A stretch of 64,000 bases of DNA from Histomonas meleagridis (lineage: Eukaryota; Parabasalia; Tritrichomonadida; Dientamoebidae): contig WSYJ01000184.1 in assembly GCA_020186115.1 (NCBI GenBank), forward strand, positions 62,001-126,000, written 5' to 3'. Every line of letters starts with the position of its first letter. The first letter of the stretch is position 1. The translations under genes were made by a program, and so were the position numbers. Below are positions 9,635 through 18,530 of the stretch, in pieces. The notes under the pieces were generated by a model. That model was not told the DNA's origin, made no database searches, and saw only the letters and a program-made list of their open reading frames with translations.

Positions 9635-10359
9635 TTTTGTTGAAATATTAAATAAGCAATAAAAGAAATATATTCGATATTAAAACCATTTTCTTTTTTT
9701 AGATTAAACATTGAATTTCTTTTAGATATGTATATCATTAATTTTAATAACAAGAAATGAATTTTTATAGAACATTGAAAGAATAACAAATATACGCAAT
9801 GATAGACCAAATTTTATAAATATAGTTTAATTTGTATAAATATTAAAATGAAAAAGCATGAACTGAAAAAAATCATAACTGGTTTAACCTCATATGTCAA
9901 TGATATCAATTTTCTTCAAATTCGTTATAACTTGTGATAGTCCAACTTTTAACCTCGAAAAAATTCCTCGAAAATTCCCATTTCTAAAACGCCAACATAA
10001 TTAAGACATGGCTTGATAACATATATCTTAAATATGCACACACCTATTATCATGCACTTCTTCAAACGAAATTAAATAATAAAAACTATATTAACATTTA
10101 TATAAATTGTCACATACACTCATTTTTATAATTTGCTTTGATTCATAGTTACAATGGTAACTAGGAAAAAATACGTCCGTCATTATAATGGGAAAACATT
10201 TCAAATGTTTCAAATTTGTTCCAAAAGCCATGAAGTCGATTTTCTTTGCCATTTTCGAAAAAGGTTTGAGCGACCACTATCTGAAAAACGAAGACACAAA
10301 CGGAGTTTTTTCAATGGTTTTACACTTTTTTGTCATTTGTCAAGCGAAATATCTTTCAA
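9635..10359. other. Gap without a supported gene
   Basis: This is AT-rich sequence. A short open frame at 10154-10495 is carried mainly by the downstream 27-bp repeat and has no coding character of its own. Confidence 0.5.
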
Positions 10360-10492
10360 AAATGCCATTTATGGCAAAAATTTCATAAATGCCACCTATG
10401 GCAAAAATTTCATAAATGCCACCTGTGGCAAAAATTTCATAAATGCCACCTATGGCAAAAATTTCATAAATGCCACCTATGGCAAAAATTTC
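10360..10492. repeat. 27-bp tandem repeat, 4.9 copies
   Basis: The unit is AAATGCCACCTATGGCAAAA followed by ATTTCAT. Copies start at 10360, 10387, 10414, 10441 and 10468, nearly identical (the first has CATT for CACC, the third G for A). Each unit holds a small inverted repeat, TGCCA..TGGCA. The array ends 41 bases before the ATG of the large surface-protein gene. Because 27 is a multiple of 3 and no stop falls in two of the frames, it creates artificial open frames. Confidence 0.9.
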
Positions 10493-10533
10493 TAATCTAT
10501 CCATCCATTCAAACAATATGTCACAATTTTTTT

Positions 10534-13500
10534 ATGGTTCTTTCATTTTTTCTTTTATTTTCTTTTTCTTTATGTGAGCCCCTGAACTATATACCATCTC
10601 AATTTAAAGACCTTGCAAGAATGGCCAGGAAAAACAAAGTAATGCAAATTCTTTCCTCTCGAACTTATGAAGATGCTATTACACCTGAGAGACCATATAT
10701 TTCTGATACTTTTAATGGTTCTGTACGTCATCCTGTATTTGGTGTCACTGTAAAAGAACTTAAAGGTTCTGCAATGAGTGATGATGAAAAACATGTTGCA
10801 TTAATTACAGACAGATCAACATCTATTGGCCAAAGAATACTTACAGAAAATGCAACATTTGTATCAGATACTAAAAATGGATTCTTTTCTCTTTCACAAA
10901 GAGTAGCAGATGATGGCGAAGTAACTATTTTTTCTGTATCAAAAATAGAATTTATGGCTGTTTTTGATCTATTTGAAATGAGGTTACCGTCTTCTAGCAA
11001 TGAAAATATTAAATGCGAAAGTTATGGGAAACCATTTGGCAGAAGATGTTATAAAACAGAATCATTTAATTGGGATAACAATGCAGATATGCCGTCAGAA
11101 ATAGAAATACCTGTTAAAGAAATACAAAATAAGATAAAATTATTTGGTGGTATCTCTGCAAATGCAGAAGCATCATTTCTTCTAAGGAAAACTGGAGCAT
11201 TTAATGCTCAGCTTGAACTTGATGCATCACTTGCTGTTTCACTAGGTGTTGGATTTTATGTGGAAAAAATAGACTATCATTCTACTGATCCGATTGATAT
11301 TGGCGATAAATTGAACCAAAAAATAGGAGAAATTACAATTACAATTTTTGAAGTTCCAATAAATGTTAATGTTTTACTAGTTGGAGGAGTTCAACTTGAA
11401 AATCTTGGGATTAATGTTCCTAATGATATCACATATATCAAAAAATATAAACTTATGCTGAAAAAAGGATGCACTTTATCCTTGAATGGTTTTAATTCAC
11501 CAGATATGACAAAAGAATTTACAGATGATTTTGTGGATCAAAACAATAATATATTAGATGAAAAGCCAGATGTAAACATGAAGATTGAAGGGAATTTTAG
11601 CTTTTCTATTGGCATTAGAGTGGAAGTTAACTTTGATAAAGTTGTTAAAAGTAATATATATATTGAGGGAGGTGCCAAAGCAGGAGTCGAATTTAAATAT
11701 GGTATAAATACTACAAAATGTCCATCACCAGCTTTTTATGGTACAGTTAGACCTAGTGTCAGTTCTTATATTAAAGGTGGTGGATCTCTTTCAGTATTTG
11801 GAATTACAGTATTAAATGGTGAATTGAATCATCTCTCAACTATTTGGGAAAAGCAAATAGGAGATGAAGATGGCAGTTGTTTATTTGATTCATTATCATC
11901 TAATGAATTGGAAGATGATTTAATATCTAAGAATGAAAGGAAAAGATATGTGGTTAAAGTATCAAATCCAGTGTTTAAGAAAGATGAAAATCAAGATTAT
12001 CAAATTCAAATTATTGCTAAAAATAAAGGCACACAAAAATCACAAATAAAATATTATAAATTTAGTAAGAATCTTAAAGGATATTATACAGACTGTTATT
12101 TTTATATGAATGAGACCAATACATATGACGAATTTACAATAAAATCGTTTGATTTAAATAAGGAAGTTGTTATAACAAACGTAGATATTATGAATACTTA
12201 TAAATATAGTGATGATAATATCGAATTTGACCTTATTTTAAATGAAACAACGCCTATATCTAAGATTGGTACAGAGTTTCCAATTTCTAATATAAATGGA
12301 TATTATAATTATAAAACAGATGGTCTACAAGGAAAATATAAAACAATGGCTTTAATCATTCATTCTAATGTAACAGGATATACTTCTTCATATAATAATT
12401 ATTATATGATGGATGAATATTATGATGATGAACAAGATAATGTATACAATATTAAGACATGGATGAAAGTAACAGTAACAGAAGTAACAACTGAAGATGA
12501 AAAAAAATGTAATTCTAAGTATCGTTTAACACAAATATATAAAGATCAAATATATCGTATGGTTGAAACAAGTGGTTGTATATCAGGAACAAACAAAATT
12601 AGTTTTATTGATGTAGCATATGAAGTTCCAATAATAAATCCTGGAAATGGAGATGAAGTTTCTCTTAAACTTAATTTTGAAGTTGATGGTGCTACAAAAG
12701 AAATAGGTATAACAAATTCAGATCTTCAAAAATCAACATTAACAAAACAAATTGATGAAACATATAGTATATCATTCAAAATAGAATCATTCCAAAATAT
12801 TGAATATTTAACTGAATTAAGTGATTCATATAAAAATACCCTTAAAGAGTATGAAAAATTGTCTGGAATCTTTTGTAAATTATATGAGCCATTACAAAGT
12901 ACATATTCCTATCAAAGAAGCCCATATAATGGAAATGAAATTACGTTACAAATTTCATTTGATATCAATGAAGTATATGGCGTATTAAGATTTTTATTTA
13001 ATGGTGATGGTTATGACTTTACACATTTATATATATTAGTTAAGTTACCAGGCATTCAACCATTAATAAAAGAAGATAAAGTACTACAAGATAACATCTA
13101 TTTAATTAAACTTCAATTGGGAATTTCTTTATATAAGACAAAGATTGATGACCCAAATGATAAGCAATATGATATTGTCATTCCATTTAGAAAAAGATCT
13201 AAGCCAAAAGCAAAAGAAACAACAGAAATTATTTTTTATTCAATTTTCCAAAGTCCTGTTAATAATGAGAATAAACCTGATTGTTCAGAATTCCCATTAT
13301 TTAAAGTTCCACAAATGAAGCAAGTTTATTTCGGTTGCATTAAATCTTATGCAAACAAAGCTGAATTTGAAAATAATAAAATGCAATATTTCACAACTGC
13401 TGACGTTTCTTTTTACCAGAATGTAATGCCAAAAGATTCTAAAGATGATTCACATAGTAATTTAATTAGAATGAATCCAACAACAGATTCATCAAGCACA

Positions 13501-14427
13501 AATTTAAATGTAATTTTGAAACAAGAATATATTGACTTAAATAAAGAAATGACACAATTAACAATTGATAATTCCACAATTGAAAACATCAACAGTTATT
13601 TTGATGCACAGAAATCATTTAAGATCAAATGTGAAAGATGTGACTCAATATATATTGATGACATATCAGAGGATACAAGAATTCAAAAATCAAATGATGA
13701 GTTCATAATCTATACCAAAAGTTATACAAAAGGATTTACAGTTTTACCATACTGTAATGAAAATACATCAATTAATTGCATTTTTGCATTAAATGTTGAA
13801 AATTTTGGAACATTTTTGTTAAGATATGATAAATCTGTAGATGACAAAAAAGCTGATATTGGAGTTAATGAATACTTTAATTGGAATAATGAAGAAGTTA
13901 AATCAAATAGATTATCAATCGGATGTAAATATCAAATAATAGACGGTAGAAAAGGAACCATTTATGGCATAAAGAATTGGGAAGGTCCTGTGATAGCAGC
14001 TATAACAAATATTGATACAAATCATATTAGCATACAGTTCACAACAGCATCTGAAAATGGAAATACGACAATTACACTGAAAAGTGGGGAAAATATTATA
14101 CCATTTTCTCATTATGTGTATTCAAGTGCAAATGATGAAGAATTAAAAACATATTTGGAGGAAATTGGAATTACATTATCAAAAACTAAAGAAGAAATTT
14201 CAAAATCTAATGATTTCATTATTGATGAAGAAGGAAAAATCATTGTAAAGGATACTTACTATAAAGGTGAAAATGCAAAGAAAAACATTGAGGATAAAAA
14301 ACAAATTCACCTGTTGGATCTTAAGCAGGACTATTACACAATGACTTATAATGGAGCAATGAAAATTGGCGGCATTCCTATTTTGGGATGGATTCTCATA
14401 GGAATTAGTATTTTTATGGTGATTTAA
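10534..14427 (+). CDS. Large secreted/surface protein, unknown family
   Basis: From ATG 10534 the protein has 1,297 residues and starts with a clear signal peptide (MVLSFFLLFSFSLC). The open frame runs 68 codons further upstream through the 27-bp repeat, but that part is repeat-encoded and would bury the signal peptide. The ectodomain is long and Asn-, Lys- and Ile-rich; residues about 150-480 alternate beta-like strands with Gly-rich turns (SLGVGFYVEK, GGAKAGVEFKYG, YIKGGGSLSVFGITV), and scattered Cys pairs follow (CERCDS). Past residue 480 I recognise nothing. The C-terminus is a single hydrophobic segment (GGIPILGWILIGISIFMVI) reaching the last residue with no basic cytoplasmic tail, like a GPI-type signal or a tail buried in the membrane. 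A TCACAA Inr-like box lies 8 bases before the ATG. Stop is TAATAAA. Confidence 0.8.
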   Translation: MVLSFFLLFSFSLCEPLNYIPSQFKDLARMARKNKVMQILSSRTYEDAITPERPYISDTFNGSVRHPVFGVTVKELKGSAMSDDEKHVALITDRSTSIGQRILTENATFVSDTKNGFFSLSQRVADDGEVTIFSVSKIEFMAVFDLFEMRLPSSSNENIKCESYGKPFGRRCYKTESFNWDNNADMPSEIEIPVKEIQNKIKLFGGISANAEASFLLRKTGAFNAQLELDASLAVSLGVGFYVEKIDYHSTDPIDIGDKLNQKIGEITITIFEVPINVNVLLVGGVQLENLGINVPNDITYIKKYKLMLKKGCTLSLNGFNSPDMTKEFTDDFVDQNNNILDEKPDVNMKIEGNFSFSIGIRVEVNFDKVVKSNIYIEGGAKAGVEFKYGINTTKCPSPAFYGTVRPSVSSYIKGGGSLSVFGITVLNGELNHLSTIWEKQIGDEDGSCLFDSLSSNELEDDLISKNERKRYVVKVSNPVFKKDENQDYQIQIIAKNKGTQKSQIKYYKFSKNLKGYYTDCYFYMNETNTYDEFTIKSFDLNKEVVITNVDIMNTYKYSDDNIEFDLILNETTPISKIGTEFPISNINGYYNYKTDGLQGKYKTMALIIHSNVTGYTSSYNNYYMMDEYYDDEQDNVYNIKTWMKVTVTEVTTEDEKKCNSKYRLTQIYKDQIYRMVETSGCISGTNKISFIDVAYEVPIINPGNGDEVSLKLNFEVDGATKEIGITNSDLQKSTLTKQIDETYSISFKIESFQNIEYLTELSDSYKNTLKEYEKLSGIFCKLYEPLQSTYSYQRSPYNGNEITLQISFDINEVYGVLRFLFNGDGYDFTHLYILVKLPGIQPLIKEDKVLQDNIYLIKLQLGISLYKTKIDDPNDKQYDIVIPFRKRSKPKAKETTEIIFYSIFQSPVNNENKPDCSEFPLFKVPQMKQVYFGCIKSYANKAEFENNKMQYFTTADVSFYQNVMPKDSKDDSHSNLIRMNPTTDSSSTNLNVILKQEYIDLNKEMTQLTIDNSTIENINSYFDAQKSFKIKCERCDSIYIDDISEDTRIQKSNDEFIIYTKSYTKGFTVLPYCNENTSINCIFALNVENFGTFLLRYDKSVDDKKADIGVNEYFNWNNEEVKSNRLSIGCKYQIIDGRKGTIYGIKNWEGPVIAAITNIDTNHISIQFTTASENGNTTITLKSGENIIPFSHYVYSSANDEELKTYLEEIGITLSKTKEEISKSNDFIIDEEGKIIVKDTYYKGENAKKNIEDKKQIHLLDLKQDYYTMTYNGAMKIGGIPILGWILIGISIFMVI

Positions 14428-14976
14428 TAAAAGTCATTCCATTTAAATTATGATTTATGAAATAATGCATCAAAGAAATCCATTGAAATTAATACCTCCC
14501 ACAGTATCCAAATCCAAATATACAAAAAGAAATTGAATAATTCGAAACTATTGCTGTTAGATATGGTGTAATGCTTGAGAGCCTGCATGTTATGGTAATA
14601 CTACATGAAATTTTTTAGATAAAGATAATCAAAATAATGGATTATTAAATCTACTTATGTTGGAGTAATGAATAATCAACTACATTAAATAATGTCTTTT
14701 AGATAATAATAATAATAGTGATATAAACATATTATAAATAATTTCATATTTGAGATAATAATAGTAAATAATCACATTTTATATTATTCAAACTATTTAA
14801 ATATGATCTTTAAATACAAAATTAAGGTAATTGTTTTGAATCATCCAAAATTTAAAATTTTAGATTTTACTTTTGACATAAACTTTACAAAAATCATTAA
14901 TAAATTTTTTTAAAAAAATAAGAAGAAGAATAAAAAAGAAAAAAAAAAAGTTTCATTTTTTTCTTGGTTTTGTTTA
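14428..14976. other. Gap without a gene, holding direct-repeat copy A
   Basis: AT-rich sequence with A-runs. The only structure seen is the 100-bp repeat at 14716-14815, described separately. Confidence 0.5.
14716..14815 (+). repeat. 100-bp direct repeat, copy A
   Basis: The sequence from TAGTGATATAAACATATTAT to ATATGATCTTTAAAT recurs at 15457-15556 with only two mismatches. The copies are 741 bp apart and flank the small gene at 14977-15228. Confidence 0.9.
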
Positions 14977-15228
14977 TTACTTCCGACCATAATAATTTAA
15001 GTTTTCTTGATTACGAATTTGACATGCAGCGAGATAATCACCTTGTGTAGCTTTTCCTTCTTTCATAAGATTGTAAACCCTATGTTCATTATTAACTGCT
15101 TTTTCATATCGAACTGATGGTGTATCAAATGAAGAAAACCCGGGTGATAAACTAACTCCAGAAGGATTGAGGTTACAATGTAACATTTGATATATAGGAT
15201 TTGTTAATAATGGAAGTGGAAAAGACAT
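14977..15228 (-). CDS. Small hypothetical protein (83 aa)
   Basis: The composition is balanced (Pro, Gly, Tyr, Arg and Gln in addition to the Asn/Lys of random AT-rich frames), which suggests real coding: it starts MSFPLPLLTNPIYQML, contains NPSGVSLSPGFSSFDTP, and ends with a charged helical part (YEKAVNNEHRVYNLMKEGK...CQIRNQENLNYYGRK). There is no signal peptide or membrane segment. Size and the Pro/Tyr-rich opening recall small microtubule inner or flagellar proteins, but I do not recognise the family. It lies between two near-identical 100-bp direct repeats, which could mean a segment moved or duplicated together with flanking DNA. Confidence 0.6.
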   Translation of the reverse strand: MSFPLPLLTNPIYQMLHCNLNPSGVSLSPGFSSFDTPSVRYEKAVNNEHRVYNLMKEGKATQGDYLAACQIRNQENLNYYGRK

Positions 15229-15456
15229 TATAATAATGAAGTGAATTGATGGAAAATTTTGGGGAATATCATGATAACTTTTTTAATATGCGTTTTTGAA
15301 ATTTTTAATGTAAAATTTTGAATAATTTTTTCCTTATTTTTAATGCCATTAAAATGACAAAAATTGATTTTTATAATTTATTAAACTTAATTATTAATAA
15401 ATTTAATAATAAAAATTATGAAAAAAGAAGAAAGAAAGTTTAAAAATTTAAAAATT

Positions 15457-15556
15457 TAGTGATATAAACATATTATAAATAATTTCATATTTGAGATAAT
15501 AATAGTAAATAATCAAATTTTACATTATTCAAACTATTTAAATATGATCTTTAAAT
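15457..15556 (+). repeat. 100-bp direct repeat, copy B
   Basis: Second copy, same orientation as 14716-14815; the two differences are C to A and T to C in the middle. It lies in the 3' flank of the coiled-coil gene ending at 15624. Confidence 0.9.
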
Positions 15557-15623
15557 GTATTTAATATATTATTTTTTATAAAAAAAAATTAAAATTACAA
15601 ACAATATTTAACAATGTTTTGTT

Positions 15624-16919
15624 CTATTTGTTGCGTGGCACTTTCTTCTTTAATGATGCATTTGTATAATTGGTCCATGCTTGTATATCCTTTTTACCAT
15701 TATTCTTTACATTACTTTTATTTTGTATTGTTTTTCCTTTTGTTTCTGTTTCATTTCTATTTTTCATTCCCGATATTTCTTGTGAAACGTGACCAATTTT
15801 CCTTATTACAGCATTTAATGCAGAAGAATGATTTTCTAATTCTTCTTTTGTTGGATCTTTTTCTTGAAATTCCAATGAAGTTAAAATGAACAAAGCAGAT
15901 TCATTAAGTACCGAAATTAAATTCATTTCTTTCTTATTTCGTTCAATACTTTGAGCTTCGGCGGTTTTAACGTCTTCCTTCAATTGCTTTAACGTATTTT
16001 TTAATTCAAAATTTTCTTTTTTCGAATTTTCTAAAACATTTTTTAACTCAGAGATTCTTTTATTTGTTTTTTCTTTAATTTCTTTTATCTTTTGTTCATA
16101 TAATTCATTTGACGCTTCATATTTCTTTTTCATTTCTTTAAGCTTGTTTTGTAAATCAACTGATTGATTTGTAAGATTTTTTTCGCTTTCTTGTAAAATG
16201 TGTTTTTGCTTTTCGAGCTCTTGTATTTGTTGACGAAGTTGATCATTTCGTTTGATAATTTCTGAAATTTGTGAATTTTCAGTTTTGAATTGTTCGCGTT
16301 TAAGTTCAATGTCTTTAAGTACTTTGTTTGTGGCCTGCTGAAGATTTAGCTCCTCGAACTTTGTGGAATACTCGTCAACTTCATTGGGAAAATTCTCAAG
16401 AACTTGTTCATAATATTCACGTTGGGCAATGAGTTTATTATGAATCAAATTTAACTCATTTGTTCGATCTTTTCTTTCTTTGGAAATTTGATTGTTTGTG
16501 TTAGAAATGGCTTGTTCAAGTTGTTGCCTTTTGTCTTTAAAGTCTCGAAGATCTTGGAGTTGTTGTAATGATGATTGAATTTTATTTTGTAGACTTGTTT
16601 CTTTTTCTCGTGCTTGGTGTTGAAGAGATTCAACCAGTTGATTATGTTTTTCATTTTGCATTTCAATTTCATTTTCTATGCGTCGAAGCTGATTTGATAA
16701 CCGTTCTTTTTCTGCATGAATATTGTTGAGTGACATCGTCAAAAATTTTATCCGTGCTTGTTGTATGTTGTTTCCATTATCTATAGATAATTTTGCTGAA
16801 TCAAGACGCATTTTAAATTGTGTCATTAATTCTTTCGTAGCTAATTCCACATCTGCAGATGTAGAATTTTCATTTGTATTCGGTTCATCTTGTGCTTTGT
16901 TTTCATCAATTTTTTGCAT
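15624..16919 (-). CDS. Coiled-coil protein, BBOF1/DUF4515-like (basal body)
   Basis: From ATG 16919 the protein has 431 residues (the frame opens three codons earlier at a TTG). After a short acidic, low-complexity start it is an almost continuous coiled coil from about residue 30 to 330, followed by a short helix-rich block (SVLNESALFILTSLEFQEKDPT) and a basic, Asn/Lys-rich tail. Within the coiled coil, 'L.DFK.KR.QLE..I......I..ER......L..IH.KL' resembles the DUF4515 group (BBOF1, basal body orientation factor), coiled-coil proteins of ciliary bases. The resemblance is to pattern and spacing only, so a generic coiled-coil protein remains possible. It is divergent from the uL5 gene, about 90 bp apart, with AACCGTTTT between them. 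Confidence 0.55.
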   Translation of the reverse strand: MQKIDENKAQDEPNTNENSTSADVELATKELMTQFKMRLDSAKLSIDNGNNIQQARIKFLTMSLNNIHAEKERLSNQLRRIENEIEMQNEKHNQLVESLQHQAREKETSLQNKIQSSLQQLQDLRDFKDKRQQLEQAISNTNNQISKERKDRTNELNLIHNKLIAQREYYEQVLENFPNEVDEYSTKFEELNLQQATNKVLKDIELKREQFKTENSQISEIIKRNDQLRQQIQELEKQKHILQESEKNLTNQSVDLQNKLKEMKKKYEASNELYEQKIKEIKEKTNKRISELKNVLENSKKENFELKNTLKQLKEDVKTAEAQSIERNKKEMNLISVLNESALFILTSLEFQEKDPTKEELENHSSALNAVIRKIGHVSQEISGMKNRNETETKGKTIQNKSNVKNNGKKDIQAWTNYTNASLKKKVPRNK

Positions 16920-16985
16920 TTTTTTCAACGATAAGAAAACGTTATTTCACAAACGTACTCAATGTAATTGAATACTTTTCAAAAT

Positions 16986-16994
16986 AACCGTTTT
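16986..16994 (+). promoter_or_regulatory. AACCGTTTT box between the coiled-coil gene and uL5
   Basis: The recurrent ACCGTT word, 19 bases before the uL5 start codon. CGACCTTTG follows just downstream. Confidence 0.4.
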
Positions 16995-17012
16995 GTTCGA
17001 CCTTTGTTTCCT

Positions 17013-17531
17013 ATGGCTACTAAGCAAAACAAGCTCAACGAAATTCGTGTTTCAAAGCTTTGCATCAACATCAACCCAGGTTCTGTTGGTGATCAAGTTA
17101 CACGTGCTTCCCGCGTTATTGAACAATTAACAAAGCAAAAGGCTATGCTTGCCCGTTCACACCGTACAATTCCAAAGTTCGGTGTTCGTCGTAATGATAA
17201 GATCGCCGCTTATGTTACCGTCCGTGGACAAAATGCACTCAAGATCTTAAATGATGCTCTTCAAGTTCACGATTTTGAAATCAGCTCACACTGCTTCTCA
17301 AGCACAGGTAACTTCGGATTCGGTATCAAGGAACATATCGATCTTGGTCTTAAATACGACCGTGATATTGGTATTCATGGTATGGATCTTTATGTTGTTC
17401 TTGAACGCCCAGGAGCACGTGTTGCCAAGAGAAAGCACTGCCGCTCAAGGATTGGCCCAAAGCAAAGAGTTACAAAAGAAGAAGCTAAAGAATGGTATAT
17501 CCAAAAATTCCAAGGAACACTCCTCAAGTAA
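17013..17531 (+). CDS. RPL11: 60S ribosomal protein uL5 (RPL11)
   Basis: A 172-residue protein. It contains NxxNEIRVSKLCININPGSVGDQVTRASRVIEQLT, then ARSHRTIPKFGVRRNDKIAAYVTVRG, NFGFGIKEHIDLGLKYD and GIHGMDLYVVLERPGARVAKRK, the complete uL5 signature, with the usual basic end. It lies at the central protuberance and contacts 5S rRNA. ATG 17013 (MATKQNKLNE) is chosen over the TTG that opens the frame at 16968, because family N-termini begin there. Codon use is strongly biased (AAG, CGT, ATC), as in other highly expressed genes. The stop is in TAAA. Confidence 0.95.
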   Translation: MATKQNKLNEIRVSKLCININPGSVGDQVTRASRVIEQLTKQKAMLARSHRTIPKFGVRRNDKIAAYVTVRGQNALKILNDALQVHDFEISSHCFSSTGNFGFGIKEHIDLGLKYDRDIGIHGMDLYVVLERPGARVAKRKHCRSRIGPKQRVTKEEAKEWYIQKFQGTLLK

Positions 17532-18029
17532 AACTAATAAATTGAATTTACTAATTGTTATTTTTTATTTTTTCAATTTTAAAAAATTCATATTAAAAAC
17601 AATTTGTTCTTAACATTTTCCATGTCATTTTAATTTCACATCTGTACACAATAATTTTCAAGCACACTCCACCTTGAGAGTGTTACTTTATAATTAAAAT
17701 GACAAATTTTAATTATTAATGCATTAATATTTATTCATAATTTTTACCTTATAAAGTTCTTTTGTATATTAATTCTGTTGGCGAATTCATCCCTTCAGAT
17801 GTTTTTAACATTCAAAAGATGACCTGATATTAATTTAATTTTTCTTCAAGTTCAAATTTGAACTTTAAAACAATTTTCTGATTGAGAAACTCTCCACACA
17901 AGGAATGAGCACGAGATTTTGATTTGAAAAAAAAAAAAAAATTAATTTAACAAATTAAGATTTCTCATATAAAACCAGAATTAAGACAAAAAAATCTGTT
18001 AAAAGAAAATTATGTGCAATGAAGTTTGT
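17532..18029. other. Gap between convergent uL5 and uS9 genes
   Basis: AT-rich, with a poly-A run at about 17928-17941. No gene, repeat or RNA is recognised. Confidence 0.5.
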
Positions 18030-18452
18030 TTAACGGTATGACATTTGTCTGCGGACACGGGCACCTTGACCACCGAACTTCTTTGGCTCCATACGACGTG
18101 GATCAGCAACAAGGAGTGTACGATCGTAGTCAAGGAGGACCTTCTTGATTTCATCTTTAGCTTGTTCGTCTACATACTTTTGGTAATATGCAACAACGGC
18201 CTTAGCGATAGCTTGACGAATGGCATAAATTTGGGCAACGCTACCACCACCATGGCAACGGAGGCGGATATCGAGGTTCTTGTATTTGTCTTCACCGATA
18301 AGGAGAAGTGGTTCCATGAGCTTGGCCTTAAGGGTTTCAGTTCCAACAAGACCAAGTGGAACACCATTTAATTTGATGAGGCCTGAGCCTTCCTTGCAAT
18401 AGGCGACTGCTGTAGCTGTCTTCTTGCGTCCAAAGACTTGAACACTCTTCAT
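18030..18452 (-). CDS. RPS16: 40S ribosomal protein uS9 (RPS16)
   Basis: A 140-residue protein. It begins [20 protein letters not shown] and contains [10 protein letters not shown], the [37 protein letters not shown] signature and the C-terminal [16 protein letters not shown]...VRRQMSYR, whose final Tyr-Arg reaches the P-site tRNA in known ribosomes. ATG 18452 is used; the frame opens earlier at a GTG (18476). A TCATTC Inr lies about 8 bases upstream on this strand (18460-18465), followed by CCTTTT. Codons are GC-rich in third position. It is divergent from the helicase gene with only about 80 bp between start codons, sharing an AACCGTTTAT box. Confidence 0.95.
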   Translation of the reverse strand: MKSVQVFGRKKTATAVAYCKEGSGLIKLNGVPLGLVGTETLKAKLMEPLLLIGEDKYKNLDIRLRCHGGGSVAQIYAIRQAIAKAVVAYYQKYVDEQAKDEIKKVLLDYDRTLLVADPRRMEPKKFGGQGARVRRQMSYR

Positions 18453-18459
18453 AGAAAAG

Positions 18460-18465
18460 GAATGA
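18460..18465 (-). promoter_or_regulatory. Initiator-like TCATTC of the uS9 gene
   Basis: TCATTC on the minus strand, 8 bases before the ATG at 18452; matches the trichomonad Inr. Confidence 0.5.
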
Positions 18466-18483
18466 CCAAAAGGCACTTTTCAA

Positions 18484-18493
18484 AACCGTTTAT
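18484..18493 (+). promoter_or_regulatory. AACCGTTTAT box between uS9 and the helicase
   Basis: A near-perfect example of the recurrent box in a divergent intergenic stretch of about 80 bp, so it may serve both genes. Confidence 0.45.
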
Positions 18494-18530
18494 TTGAAAT
18501 TGAATGTTTTTTTGGTCGTAAACAAGAAAA

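Noticed and set aside
10154..10533. Open frames through the 27-bp repeat and a TTG/ATG start upstream of the signal peptide
   Set aside because: The repeat creates them; starting there would place a signal peptide 70 residues inside the protein.
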